From Malus domestica (Eukaryota; Streptophyta; Magnoliopsida; Rosales; Rosaceae): a stretch of 64,000 nt of DNA. The translations under genes were made by a program, and so were the position numbers. This document shows, one piece after another, positions 24,701 through 35,933 of the stretch. Positions within the stretch are counted from its first letter, which is position 1; each line of letters starts with the position of its first letter. The stretch lies in assembly GCF_042453785.1 (NCBI RefSeq), contig NC_091677.1:28645501-28709500 (forward strand). The letters are read 5' to 3'. Below the pieces are notes generated by a model. The model searched no databases, was not told the origin of the DNA, and saw only the letters and a list, made by a program, of their open reading frames with translations.

Positions 24701-27327
24701 TTGCACAACCAATGTCGCATGGCATAATCTTTAACCATTTTGCATGTGATCAATTAGTTGGATTATCATTTACGTTTTCCTTTTTTATGTGGACCCCATC
24801 TTGATGACAGGTTTTTGGCAATCAATAATAGAATTGATCTTTTCTGTTGTATTCTTCAGGGGCCTGGTTGGTTACAGAAGCGTATTTAGCAGTGACACAC
24901 GTGGAACTGGATTTATGCACCGTGCTTTCTTAAGTATGATTTTCCCCATTGTTATTCCTACCTATCCATTCCTTTGCCTTTCTGGTTCCCTATGAATCTG
25001 TCATGTAATTGGGTTCTTGATAGGGAGTTAATTCTTATCCTAATTGTTCATTACCTAAATTATGCCGGGACACAACGTGACCCTGAGGCTGGAAATTGCA
25101 AGGATTTAACATGTTAGTGTCCGAATATCTGTGCCTATATTCATATATTAGGGGTGGACAAATACCACCCTAACTAAAATCTTGCCAGTTTACGAGCCAG
25201 ACTCTTGTTTAGCTTTGTTGTTGCTTGATTGAAAATTCGTTTGATTTTAACATTCTCATGCATGTTATCTGTTTTACACAGAATATGAAAAATATCGAGG
25301 TCCTCTTGGAGATGTCAGGAAAGGAGTGTTGGTACGTGTGTACTTGCCTTTAGATTTATAATGTATTCTGTTTTAATATTGTTAAAATGTCTTTATTGTT
25401 CAAACTGCTATTTTTTTAAGGATAGGTATGTATTTAACGACATCTTAATTACTAGAGACGTCTCTGAAAATCTGCTTTTGGTTTTATATTTTGATCTAAA
25501 GCTAGCTGATGGTTGTGAATTATTACAACATTGGCTATTCTTTTAAATAAAATAAAATAAAATATTTAAGCATGATTTCCCTTATTTTAAAACAAAAGAT
25601 GTTGTAATTCTGCTTCTAACATATCTTACTAAATCTTCTATATGGTGCCCCTGTTTTTTTATATCAAAGTTGTATGTGTTAGATGACAATTAATATCTCT
25701 TTGTATTTAACTCTATAGGTGTCAATGGGTTATGGTACAACCACAGCGTATGCACTAATGAGTTTAGAACCTCGCGGAACTCTTTTTGTCACTCCTGGGA
25801 TGGAGGTTGGTACACGTTTAATCAGTTCATGTCACTGCTTGTCTTTTTCCTTCCCACAATTTGATAAAATTAATTCATATTGACTGAAGGGTGCTTCTTT
25901 ATTTTGATAAGATATCAGTATGTTCCTTTTAACAACTGGCTCTCTGCTGAAAAACATCTTTTATGCTTGGAATACTTTAGATCCTTTTTCCCAGAAGTGA
26001 GCGTGGTCCTGTTCCGACAACAAAAAGAAGAAAAAAAAATGAGTGTAGTGCTGTTTTTCGTTTCCAGATTATAAAGAGAGAAATTATGGACAAGAACATT
26101 GGTGTTTCTGAATTTTTTGGGGCAAATTAACTGAAACAGAGTGGCCAGGGTAAAATTGATTTCAAACCACAATAACGGGTGAAAAATATGTGACTGTAGT
26201 AGAAGGGTCAAAGCTGTGTTTCATAGAAATAAATATGTTAGAAAACTGGATAAGCAGTTTGATTTAAAAAGAAATTAGAACCTAGGGTACCTTAGTAAAG
26301 GAACCAGGTAAACTTGGTTTTGTTTGATAATAAACTTGGTTTTCTTTTGCTCGTTAACACAGACATATGATGGCATGATTGTTGGCGAGCACTCGAGGGA
26401 CACGGATCTAGATGTAAGTACATTTTATGCTTTTCGTGTTAAGAATTGTGTTAATGTTTAGGGTATCGAAAATTGTGTGGTATTTAGTTGACTCACCTTG
26501 CTTGTGCAGGTCAACCCAGTTAGAAATAAGGAACTTACAAATGTGCGTGCTGCTAGCAAGGATGAGAATGTGAAACTATCTCCTCCTCGCCTTGTACGTA
26601 TCAACCAATCTATTATTCTTTATATTTGTTTCATAGCATGCATCGTATAGTCACTGCACTTTAATCGGGATTGGTTTGTAGCCTTATTATAAAGACATGG
26701 ATTCTAGACAATGATCTTCCTTTTTTTCTTCTGTTTTTTTATGAGAAATTGGAAAATAATAGGAAGATCATTGCTGCAATATATAAAGGTTACTGCTATA
26801 TATTTTTTATCTGTTCTGTGATTGCTAATATCTGAAAGCATTGGGTTGCAGATGACTCTTGAAGAAGCAATAGGGTATGTAGCCTCTGATGAACTGATTG
26901 AGGTAAGTCTGATTTTAACTTCATCCTTCAGCTTATGATTAACACCTAATAGTTAACGTTGGTCGTATATTGCAACGGAAATCACATTTCAAAGTTCATA
27001 CAGATGCTAGTTGGTGAATTAGTTGAGAAAATTCTTATTGACTTACTAATTCCATGAAAAGAAAAAAAAACAAATGGACGAATAGAATAATGTCGTTTTC
27101 TACAGTCTTAATTTTATGTCATTATCTATAAAAAAAAAAGTTTGAAAACCAGAAGGTTACCAAACAGGTGCTAAGTTTGCTCGCTTTATATAAAAGTTGT
27201 TGCTTTAGACGCGTAATTATCCCATGATGCTTTATACGTGCAGGTTACACCAAAGACAATACGGTTAAGGAAGAAGTATCTGGATGTTAACAAGCGTAAA
27301 AGCATGAGTAAAAGGCAAAAGGAATGA
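18780..27327 (+). CDS. TypA/BipA-type translational GTPase, probably organellar
   Basis: Nineteen exons join in frame with GT/AG borders: 18780-19118, 19261-19335, 19459-19609, 20444-20512, 20762-20934, 21406-21543, 22019-22144, 22586-22684, 23399-23519, 23703-23766, 24261-24315, 24394-24518, 24860-24933, 25282-25331, 25719-25805, 26363-26413, 26510-26593, 26852-26902 and 27244-27327. The product is 671 aa. The first about 60 residues are rich in Ser, Ala and Arg without acidic residues, like a mitochondrial or plastid transit peptide. GTPase motifs follow: AHVDHGKT (70-77), RGITI (106-110), DTPGH (128-132), NKVD (182-185) and SAK (223-225). Later exons match elongation-factor domains II, III and V and the TypA C-terminal domain ([18 protein letters not shown]). 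It resembles Arabidopsis At2g31060 more than chloroplast SVR3, from memory. TypA proteins bind ribosomes and aid assembly or stress translation. An upstream in-frame ATG at 18672 would add 36 residues; I prefer 18780. Confidence 0.95.
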
Positions 27328-27688
27328 ATCCCGCCATCTCTGCAGTTTTGTAACGTCATTAGGTATAATACTTGAATGTATCAAGAGTAGTAATTATACG
27401 ATATATACTCTCACTTTACATGTAGACCGCATTTTTGCTGGAATTGGATGCGTCGCGGAAGATTTATTGGATGTCTGGTGTTCTTGATATTCTTGAACAA
27501 ATATTGATGAGCGAAGAAACTTGATGATGTATTTGGTGAGAAGGAATAATGGAAGTAGGATATTCTTGATTCTTGCCATTTTGTGTGTAAACTTAAATGC
27601 ACACAATAATGAAGCAAGTGTTAGAGTTAATAATACAATACCAGATTTTGGTCCCGTTTTGAAGAAACTTGCCTCAGCATAGTAATAA
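27328..27688. other. 3' flank of the TypA gene
   Basis: Expected to contain the 3' untranslated region. No second gene; open frames on the minus strand have no domain. Confidence 0.5.
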
Positions 27689-27918
27689 TTTTCTATTAAT
27701 ATGAAAGTAAATGCAATGTCACAAATAATGTTGTTTGGGACCATAATTTATTTTATAAGAGTTGATACCATGTCTTTTTTGAGCCTGGAAGTATGTAATA
27801 TCAATGTTCCATATACTCCCAGGCTCAAAAAAGACATGGTATCAACTCTTATAAAATAAATTATGGTCCCAAACAACATTATTTGTGACATTGCATTTAC
27901 TTTCATATTTATAGAAAA
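27689..27918. repeat. Near-perfect 230-bp palindrome
   Basis: A left arm of about 99 bp starting TTTTCTATTAATATG pairs with the right arm ending AGAAAA. I could find only one mismatch or so. A loop of about 30 bp lies around 27789-27818. The centre reads GAGCCTGG, loop, CCAGGCTC. A partial extra copy, AACTCTTATAAAATAAATC, follows at about 27925-27943. No clear target duplication flanks it. It could be a young foldback MITE or an inverted duplication. It starts 361 bp after the TypA stop codon, so read-through transcripts could fold into a long hairpin. Confidence 0.9.
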
Positions 27919-28331
27919 TGATTAACTCTTATAAAATAAATCTTGATATCACGTTGACATGATGTGGTCCCAAACTTTGTCTTTTCTATATGAGTTGATA
28001 TCACGTTTACGAATATTTGTTTGGTTGTTAATTTATTGTTAGTTACTAGCTAGTAGCTATACGGGTTGCTATTTTTAAATATTCGTTTGAATTCAAGTCT
28101 AATCTTCTACAAAGAGTAATATGTAGACCAATTTTTTAGAGCAAATTTGCAAATCATCAGACGTGTCATCAAAATGTTTAATTTAGTGCCCATTTGTTAC
28201 TTATACATATTAATTAAAGACTCGAAAACATCATTATTTTTTTAGTCTCATATTGATAAGGTTAGTAAATAAGAAAAAACATCTCACGATTTATACAAAA
28301 ACACTTTAAAAGTTCATATGGAAAATAAATC

Positions 28332-28782
28332 TCATCGTCTATCTACATGTAAGCCTAGAGTTTTTTGGTTTCCTTCTCTGGATACAAAATAAATTAGTCT
28401 TTCTGTGTTTCTAAATTATTGAGTTTGAATTGCTTTTTTAAGTATAATTTTATCAATGTCTTATGTGTGAAAATAAATAATTTTCTTATATGAAGTCAAG
28501 GTACATTTTTTGGCGTCGCGCGGGCCTCAAAATTCTGTGGACCGGCCATGTTCGGTGTAACACAAGGTACAATTACGAGACAAACGATGACCACTGCAGT
28601 ATCGTCTATCTACTCGTAAGCCCGAAGTTTTTTTGCTTCCTTCTCTCGATACAAAATAAATGAGTTTATCTGTGTTTCTAAATTGTTGAGTTTGAACTAT
28701 TTTTCTAAGTATAATTTTATAGATGTCTTACGTATGAAAATAAATAATTTTCTTATATGAAGTTAGGATACAATTTTTGGCA
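28332..28782 (+). repeat. Direct duplication, about 180-bp units 269 bp apart
   Basis: The segment at about 28332-28513 recurs at about 28601-28782 with scattered differences. Shared blocks include CTTCCTTCTCT, GATACAAAATAAAT and AATAAATAATTTTCTTATAT. A less AT-rich spacer containing GTCGCGCGGGCC lies between them. No coding function is seen. Confidence 0.8.
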
Positions 28783-29030
28783 CTTGAAGAGGCGCAATTT
28801 CTGTACACGTTTTTTTCTTTCACATACCCCACGTAATTTTAGCTTTTGAGTATTCTTTCATTTGTTTAATTCAATAACTATAAATTGAGGGTCCATGAGG
28901 TTGAAAATTTTGTCCAAAAATTCTTTTCATTTTTTGGTTTACATGGACAAGCAACAAGAAAAGACGAAGGAAATTACCAAACACTTCATTTCAATATTGA
29001 ATGTGAAAGGAAAGTATGAATGACAATATT

Positions 29031-29380
29031 TGAACGATCACAATTAAGACACGTCAACATCTTATATTAATTTTTTGTAAAAAGAGAAAGATAAAATAGA
29101 ATATGTGAGGAAAAAGGATGGAAATGAATGGAGAGAAGAAGAGAGAGGATTACTCACCCCCTTTTTTTTTCCTCCCCTTCCTTCCCCTCCTGTTTGAACG
29201 ATCATGATTAAGATACGTCAACATCTTATATTAATTTTTTATAAAAAGAGAAAGATATAATATAATATGTGAGGAAAAAGAATGGAAAGGAACGGAGAGA
29301 AGAAGAGAGAGCATTACTCCCCCCCCCTTTTTTTTCCTCCTCTTCCTTTCTCTCCTATTTGAACGATCACGTAGAAAAGA
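29031..29380 (+). repeat. Tandem duplication, about 168-bp unit, two and a part copies
   Basis: Each unit begins GAACGATCA and contains ACATCTTATATTAATTTTTT, AAAAGAGAAAGATA, GAGAGAAGAAGAGAGA and a poly-C/poly-T run. A third, truncated copy starts near 29360. Open frames here arise from the purine-rich repeat. Confidence 0.8.
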
Positions 29381-29510
29381 ATGGAGAGAAGAAAAGAGAG
29401 AATCCTAATTCATTATTGTTATTGGGAGTGGGCATGTATAACCTTTTTCCCCATCCCCATTGCCATGACCACGATGATGATGAAATTCATGACGCTTGCG
29501 AAAAAAGAGT

Positions 29511-29693
29511 GCATTTTTGCTCACCACCATTTAGTGTGGTGTATGCTCACCACTATATTTATCACCGTTAGATTAGTTTGAATTTTGAGATTTGTGCTTA
29601 TTCACTACACGAATCTCGAAATTCAAACTTATCTAACGGTGATAAATAGGATGGTGAGCATACACCACACTAAATGGTGATGAGCAAAAATGC
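29511..29693. mobile_element. Foldback MITE with long arms
   Basis: The left arm begins GCATTTTTGCTCACCACC and the right arm ends GGTGATGAGCAAAAATGC. The arms pair over about 80 bp with few mismatches, around a short loop near 29590-29610. No convincing target duplication was seen. It lies about 300 bp upstream of the ACX3-class start codon, so it may lie in that promoter. Confidence 0.8.
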
Positions 29694-29841
29694 TTCCGCG
29701 AAATAAAGGATAAAAATGCAAAACAACATTGACGTGGAATTCCTCCTGCCTTTTCCTCTGCCATGTGATCCAAACGACGACGCATCAAGTGGATGAACCA
29801 GGTCTGGCCCACTCCCTCCCTGCGCGCGTAAATCCAAATCA

Positions 29842-29844
<3 letters not shown>

Positions 29845-29878
<34 letters not shown>
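29845..29878. repeat. (TC)n microsatellite in the ACX3 leader/promoter
   Basis: About 16 TC units are followed by a TATATA stretch and then, at about 29938-29960, a (GCTC)n run. The start codon is at 29998. Pyrimidine-rich tracts are common in plant core promoters and leaders; a specific role here is not shown. Confidence 0.85.
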
Positions 29879-29885
<7 letters not shown>

Positions 29886-29997
29886 TCATATAATAGTGGA
29901 GTCACGCAACCACCAACCTCCCTTCACCAAACTCAATCTCGCTCGCTCGCTCGCTCGCTCTCGAAATTCATCTGAAATTCCTCCTCCGCATACGGCG

Positions 29998-32900
29998 ATG
30001 GATCGCGTGACATGGCGAACTCGAGTCCTCTCGAACCATCTCAACCAACCCTCATGGAGCTCGAACCCTCTTTCCCCCAACCCCTGCCTCGGCTTTTCTC
30101 CTCCCGAGCTCTCGGAGCCCTTCGAATTCGACACCAAGGAGATGCGCAAGCTCCTCGACGCGCACAATCTCGAGGACCGGGACTGGCTCTTCGGCCTCAT
30201 GAAGCAGAGCAAGCTCTTTAATCCGAGAGAGGCTGGCGGCCGGGTGTTTATCGCACCGGACTACAACCAAAGCATGGAGCAGCAGCGGCAGATGACCATG
30301 AAGCGAATTGCCTACTTGCTGGATCGCGGGGTTTTCAAAGGCTGGCTTACGGATAAAGGGGTCGACGCCGAGTTGCGAAAGTTTGCGTTTTTCGAGGTTA
30401 TCGGGATTTTTGATCATTCCCTTGCTGTCAAGCTTGGTGTCCATTTCTTTTTGTGGTATAACCAATTGAATTTTCATGGCATTGTTTGTAATTTCAAATT
30501 TTCAATTGTGGAATGTTAAGGAAGGAGTTAATTGATTTCGAAGTTATCGGATTGTTGATGAATTTCAGGGGCGGTGCCATTCAGTTTTTCGGCACAAAGC
30601 GCCATCACGACAAGTGGCTGAGTGACACTGAGAACTATACAATCAAGGGTTGCTTTGCAATGTCTGAGTTGGGCCATGGCAGTAATGTATGTTGAGCTCA
30701 TGTCTGCAGATTGTTGTTTGTCTTATATTTTGCTATGTTTTCGCTTATTGCTTTCGGAATTGTGTTTTTAGGTTCGAGGGATTGAAACAGTCACCACTTA
30801 TGATTCGAGTACGGGAGAATTTGTTATTAATACTCCTTGCGAATCAGCTCAGAAGTATTGGATTGGAGGAGCAGCTAATGTAAGCATAATCTTACTTCAA
30901 ATTACTTCATATTACTTCAAATTCCCAATAAGGTTCCTCCATCAGTGATGTCTGTACACTGATATATTACTTTTCTTATTAATGTTTAGCATGCCACACA
31001 CACAATAGTCTTTTCACAACTCAGTATATCCGGGAACAACCAAGGCGTCCATGCTCTCATAGCCCAGATCAGGGATGAAAATGGTAATGTCTGTCCAGGA
31101 GTTCGTATTGCTGATTGTGGTCACAAAATTGGCTTAAATGGTGTTGATAATGGTCGAATATGGTAATCATGTTTTGACTTTTCATCTAATTGACTATTCA
31201 TTTCTATTACAGATTTCTCTAAGTTTTAACTCTGGCTTAGAGGATTTAGAAATGTGTTTACAGGTTTGACAACGTTCGAATTCCGAGGGAAAATTTGTTA
31301 AATTCAGTAGCTGATGTTTCTCCAGATGGGAAATATCTAAGTGCAATAAATGACCCAGATCAGGTAGTTCTATTTCCACCTGAACATATATGTTTTCCTT
31401 TTATTTTCTCTCCTTTTATTGTCACTTTGTTTCTTTCATTCAGAGATTTGCAGCATTCATGGCTCCATTGACATCTGGTCGTGTAACTATAGCAGTCAGT
31501 TCCATTTACTCATCACAGGTAATGGGTTTCAAGCATGGTGGCAATTAACTATTCTTTCATTTACATATTTGTAGATTGAGGGATTGCAGATATCTTCTGC
31601 CAACTGAATTTTCATCATTGACCAATCATTTCTTTCCCTGTGGTCAGATAAGTTTAGCAATAGCCATAAGGTACTCATTGACAAGGCGGGCCTTTTCTGT
31701 TACGCCAAATGGGCCCGAAGTCCTATTGCTTGACTACCCCAGTCATCAACAGCGGCTTTTGCCTCTTCTTGCAAAGACGTAAGATTGTAGCATTGCAGTT
31801 TCTCGGTTCAATTGGAACTTATTGCTAGAACAGCATTTGCACAAGTTAAATTATACTGTCTGTATAGAATCACTGTTTTATCTTGTCTAGGAAATACTTC
31901 TTATTTTCATTGTAGTTACTGATATATTTCATGCTCTTAGATCTTGGATATTTTGTGGTAACTAAGACAGCCAACCAAGTTCAATATATTTGCTACTTCT
32001 GTAACCAAACTGAAGACAAACTCTGAGATTTCTTTTTTTGTTGGTGTCAATATTACAGTGAACATGCGTTTAATAAGAAAAAGTGAACAATAGATATTTT
32101 CTATTTTATAGTTCTGTGCTTAAGGGTCGGTCCTGATTCTTTCAGATTGGTACAAACGGTCAATGACTATGTGATGAAATTATTGGCACTGTGAGAAGAA
32201 TGTTGATACATTAAACCACTAGGTTTTGATATTATTTTTATTATTATTTCTCCGTTGCTTCAGATATGCTATGACTTTTGCTTCAAATTACTTAAAGATG
32301 ATTTATGTTAAGAGGACGCCTGAGTCGAGCAAAACCATCCATGTTGTTTCTAGTGCATTTAAGGCTCTACATACCTGGCATAACATGCGGACTCTTCAGG
32401 TTAGGAATTGAATTATGAACTGCAAATTAAAGTTATTGTTCTATTTGGCCTTGCTGAAAGTTGATGTATACTTCAGGAATGCCGCGAAGCCTGTGGAGGG
32501 CAAGGTATCAAGACTGAAAACCGTGTTGGTCATTTTAAAGGTGAATTTGATGTGCAGTCCACTTTTGAGGGGGACAACAATGTTTTGATGCAACAGGTAG
32601 TTTCAAGTCTTCTGTTCAAACTGCAAGATATTTTCTGTTGACATAGAATTTCTAGGAACCGAAGTAAATTTTTCTTAACTAGAACAGAAAAACGCTGATG
32701 TGAGCTGCAGTGTGTTCAGAACTTCTTTTATAATTGCCTTTTGACGCAAATTTGACTGTAATATAGGAATTACCTTCTTGGATGGACATCATTTTATGTT
32801 CAAACAGGTTCCAAGTTTGTTACTTTGAAATTGATTGTAACTTTTCCTTTTTTGCATTGAAACCAAGCTGTTAGTAAGGTAACATATATATGTATATATA

Positions 32901-34467
32901 TGTGTGTGTGTGTGTATAAGATTAATATTATATATCCGGAAATGCTTTCTTGCTAGAATGTATAGTAACACGGATGAATTAGGTTAGTGGACGGATAATG
33001 GTGGGAATATGCTAGTAGATAAGTATCCTTTTATTCTCTGAACCCGCCAGAAAGGTAGAGCATTGTTTTCTCTTTTGCCATTCATCGGAGTTCTATCTCA
33101 AACAGTGGAATTTTTGGATTTTAACTCAGGTCAGCAAAGCACTGCTTGCAGAGTATATAGCAACTCAGAAGAGAGGCAAACCATTTAAAGCTTTGGGACT
33201 AGAGCATATGAATAAACCTTGCCCTGTCATTCCATCTCAGCTTACAAGTTCTACCCTCCAGTGTAGCCAATTCCAGGTTGATCTTATTTGTTTTTTTTTT
33301 TCTGTTTTTTTTTTTTTTTTTTGAAAAGGTTGATCTTATTTGTTAGATCCACTGGTTTATGTTTAAATAGTTTTAGAAGCATCATTGGATTGTTTTTTAA
33401 GATTATTCATGTTTAAATCTTCTCATTGATTGTCGACATTAGATGGATGCTTTCTGCTTAAGAGAGCGAGATCTGTTGAATAGATTTGCTATGGAAGTGT
33501 CACAACGTCAAAAACAGGGAGAAAGCAAAGAGTACTCGATCATTCTTGTAAGAATCGTCTTCTCCTTACTAAAACCTCTCTGTCTCTCTCTCTCTCTCTC
33601 TCTTAACTCTCTCTGTAGAACTCTCTCATTGCTCACTCTTTTCCTGTACCAGAGTTATCAGCTTGCAGGGGACCTGGGCAGAGCTTTTGCAGATCGATCA
33701 ATATTGCAAACCTTCATAGATGCTGAGGCGGCACTACCTGCTGGTTCATTAAAGGTAAATCTTACCAACTGTCTTTGACACTGTCAGACATGACGCTTGA
33801 TAATTTAGTCCTAGGATCTGAAACTGCTTTTTTATTACTGCACTACAGATTCTAGTTGAGCATATGACTGAAACTAACCGGGTATGCAGTCATAAAACTT
33901 GATTAGAATGAGAGGTGGGTTGAAAGGGAGGGGGTTTTAGATTTAGGGATGCGGAAATAATCTCAGGGTTTTTCTTTGCATCCCAGTCAAAATCGGCCCT
34001 CATCGGACATTTTTGTCCGGGTTCTTTTTCTGCATGAAGATTGAGTTTTCGGAATACCGAAAATCTGAGTCGTTTAGTATACTGTCTATTGAAGATTGCT
34101 TTCCCCACTATAATGATGTGAACACTTTCCAATCTGGAATGTTTGTTAATAACCTCGCTTATGGCTACATTTTAAAAACCTATGAAGTAATAGTCAGAGT
34201 TTTGTTTCACTGCAGAATGTCTTAGCTCTGTTGAGGTCTATGTACGCATTGATTTGCTTGGAAGAAGATGCGGCATTCCTCCGATATGGGTACTTATCGA
34301 CCAATAATGTCGCTGCTGTGAGGAAAGAAGTAAGCAGACTGTGTGGTGAATTGCGGCCGCATGCACTGGCCTTGGTGAGTTCCTTCGGCATCCCCGATGC
34401 TTTTCTGAGTCCCATAGCTTTTAACTGGATCGATTCAAATTCGTGGTCTTCAGTTGAGCAGCACTAG
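29998..34467 (+). CDS. ACX3: Peroxisomal acyl-CoA oxidase, ACX3 class
   Basis: Thirteen exons join in frame with GT/AG borders: 29998-30455, 30569-30686, 30772-30879, 30990-31162, 31264-31363, 31444-31518, 31648-31778, 32264-32399, 32477-32596, 33130-33276, 33443-33547, 33653-33754 and 34216-34467. The product is 674 aa, close to Arabidopsis ACX3. Residues 7-15, RTRVLSNHL, fit a peroxisomal PTS2 signal (R-x6-HL). Conserved features are [12 protein letters not shown] (181-192) in the flavin-binding middle domain, EACGGQG (437-443) and TFEGDNNVL with the probable catalytic base Glu464. The C-terminal helical domain is complete. The enzyme oxidises acyl-CoA to trans-2-enoyl-CoA in peroxisomal beta-oxidation, passing electrons to oxygen. 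ACX3 prefers medium-chain substrates in Arabidopsis; preference here is inferred. No disabling change was seen. Confidence 0.95.
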
Positions 34468-35230
34468 CACAAGTAGCAGCTTTTCCCAAAAGATTTCTTC
34501 AGCCACAAGTATTGTCGTCTAATACTTGTAATAATGTACGCCGTTTTATATCTAATTAATGGTATCAACTCCAAAGTAATGTTGTAAAAATAAATCTGCT
34601 GGCTTTTAACAAAAGAAATTGAATCCTGCTCTTGTTCTCATTTAGTTTTAATCCTCGACCAAAATTAGAGGCGGTGTTTGGTATTGTTCTTTGAATTCGG
34701 TTTTCAGTTTTTGAAACTAACAAGTTCTCAGTAATTTAGCTACATTTATCATTTTTGAAAACAAAAATTGGATTCAAAACGGATACCAGGGACTTTAGTA
34801 GGTTACCTTCTACAACAAGTGTAATGGACCAACGTTAAGAAGGCTCAAAAGTAAGATTCTTCATGAACTTTTTGTTATCCCATGTTTCTTTTTTTTAACA
34901 TATGTTAGAACGAGAATTAGCGTTAAACTGTGAAGCAACAAAGAGTCCATGAAGACCAACGAAATGAATGGTCCTAAATGAATCAAGTTGTTGAATGGTA
35001 GGGTTTAGGTAGAATAACGCCATCGCTGGCGAATAACCCAAACAAAATGTCACTAAACTCCGAGCAACGTGACCACTTCACTGTTGGACTCGTTTTACAT
35101 GCGGGCAAGTAAGTATTCACAACCAAGCGCCACAATCGCCAGTCATATTAGGGGTGATATGACTAAGTGGTCACAAAACTAAAGGTTTTGGTTCTACTTA
35201 TAGACTACTTATAGAGCAAAGCTAACCTAA
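34468..35230. other. Intergenic between ACX3 and VOZ, partly duplicated at 62222-62455
   Basis: The ACX3-class gene and the VOZ gene converge here, so both 3' untranslated regions should lie in this stretch. The part at about 34614-34860 is repeated at 62222-62455 with few changes, for example TTGAAACTAAC and GGATTCAAAACGGATACCA in both. This marks one edge of the segmental duplication. No gene was seen. Confidence 0.7.
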
Positions 35231-35874
35231 CTAACATTTCCAACTCATCTCGGGGTTTAGGTACAAGGAGTTTGTCTGATTATCCGAGCCAAAAATATTT
35301 CCAGCTTCAGCGTTTTTGCTAGTTGTTCCCTTGCTATTGTTTCCAACTTCTGTAGAAGCCTCAGCAGTGAGCCTTCCCACCGGATCATTTGATTGTTTTC
35401 CTTTGGAACTTTTCTTTGCCGTCCCAAACTTGAGCTCCAACCTATATAGTGCACAGGCGTCTGAGTTGTTGACCTCATACTCAAACAAATGCCACTCGCG
35501 ATCGCTTGAAGGCTGTGGATCCATATAATAGGACCTTTTCTGCCCCCCATATTCCATCATTTCCTGCGTTCTTGATACATGCCAACGCCCTCTGTAGTTT
35601 TGCAGTGACCTCCGCTTCCGATTTCCACTCTCAAAGGCTCTTCTAGGCCTGCCAAAAAAGAGCCACTCCCTAGGCGTTTCACCCTCGAGCAAAGAGAGAT
35701 CAAATAGCTCTGCAATATTGAATTATTGGTAGCCAGTCAGTGACAAATAAAGTAATAATTTACTTCACTCTGAACAGATAAATGACTAGCTAATAGGAAA
35801 AACATGACAAACAAAAGTAGGTTGACAGAAGTGAGCAATGCTGTAGAATGGTCTGGAGGATAACACCAAACAAG

Positions 35875-35933
<59 letters not shown>

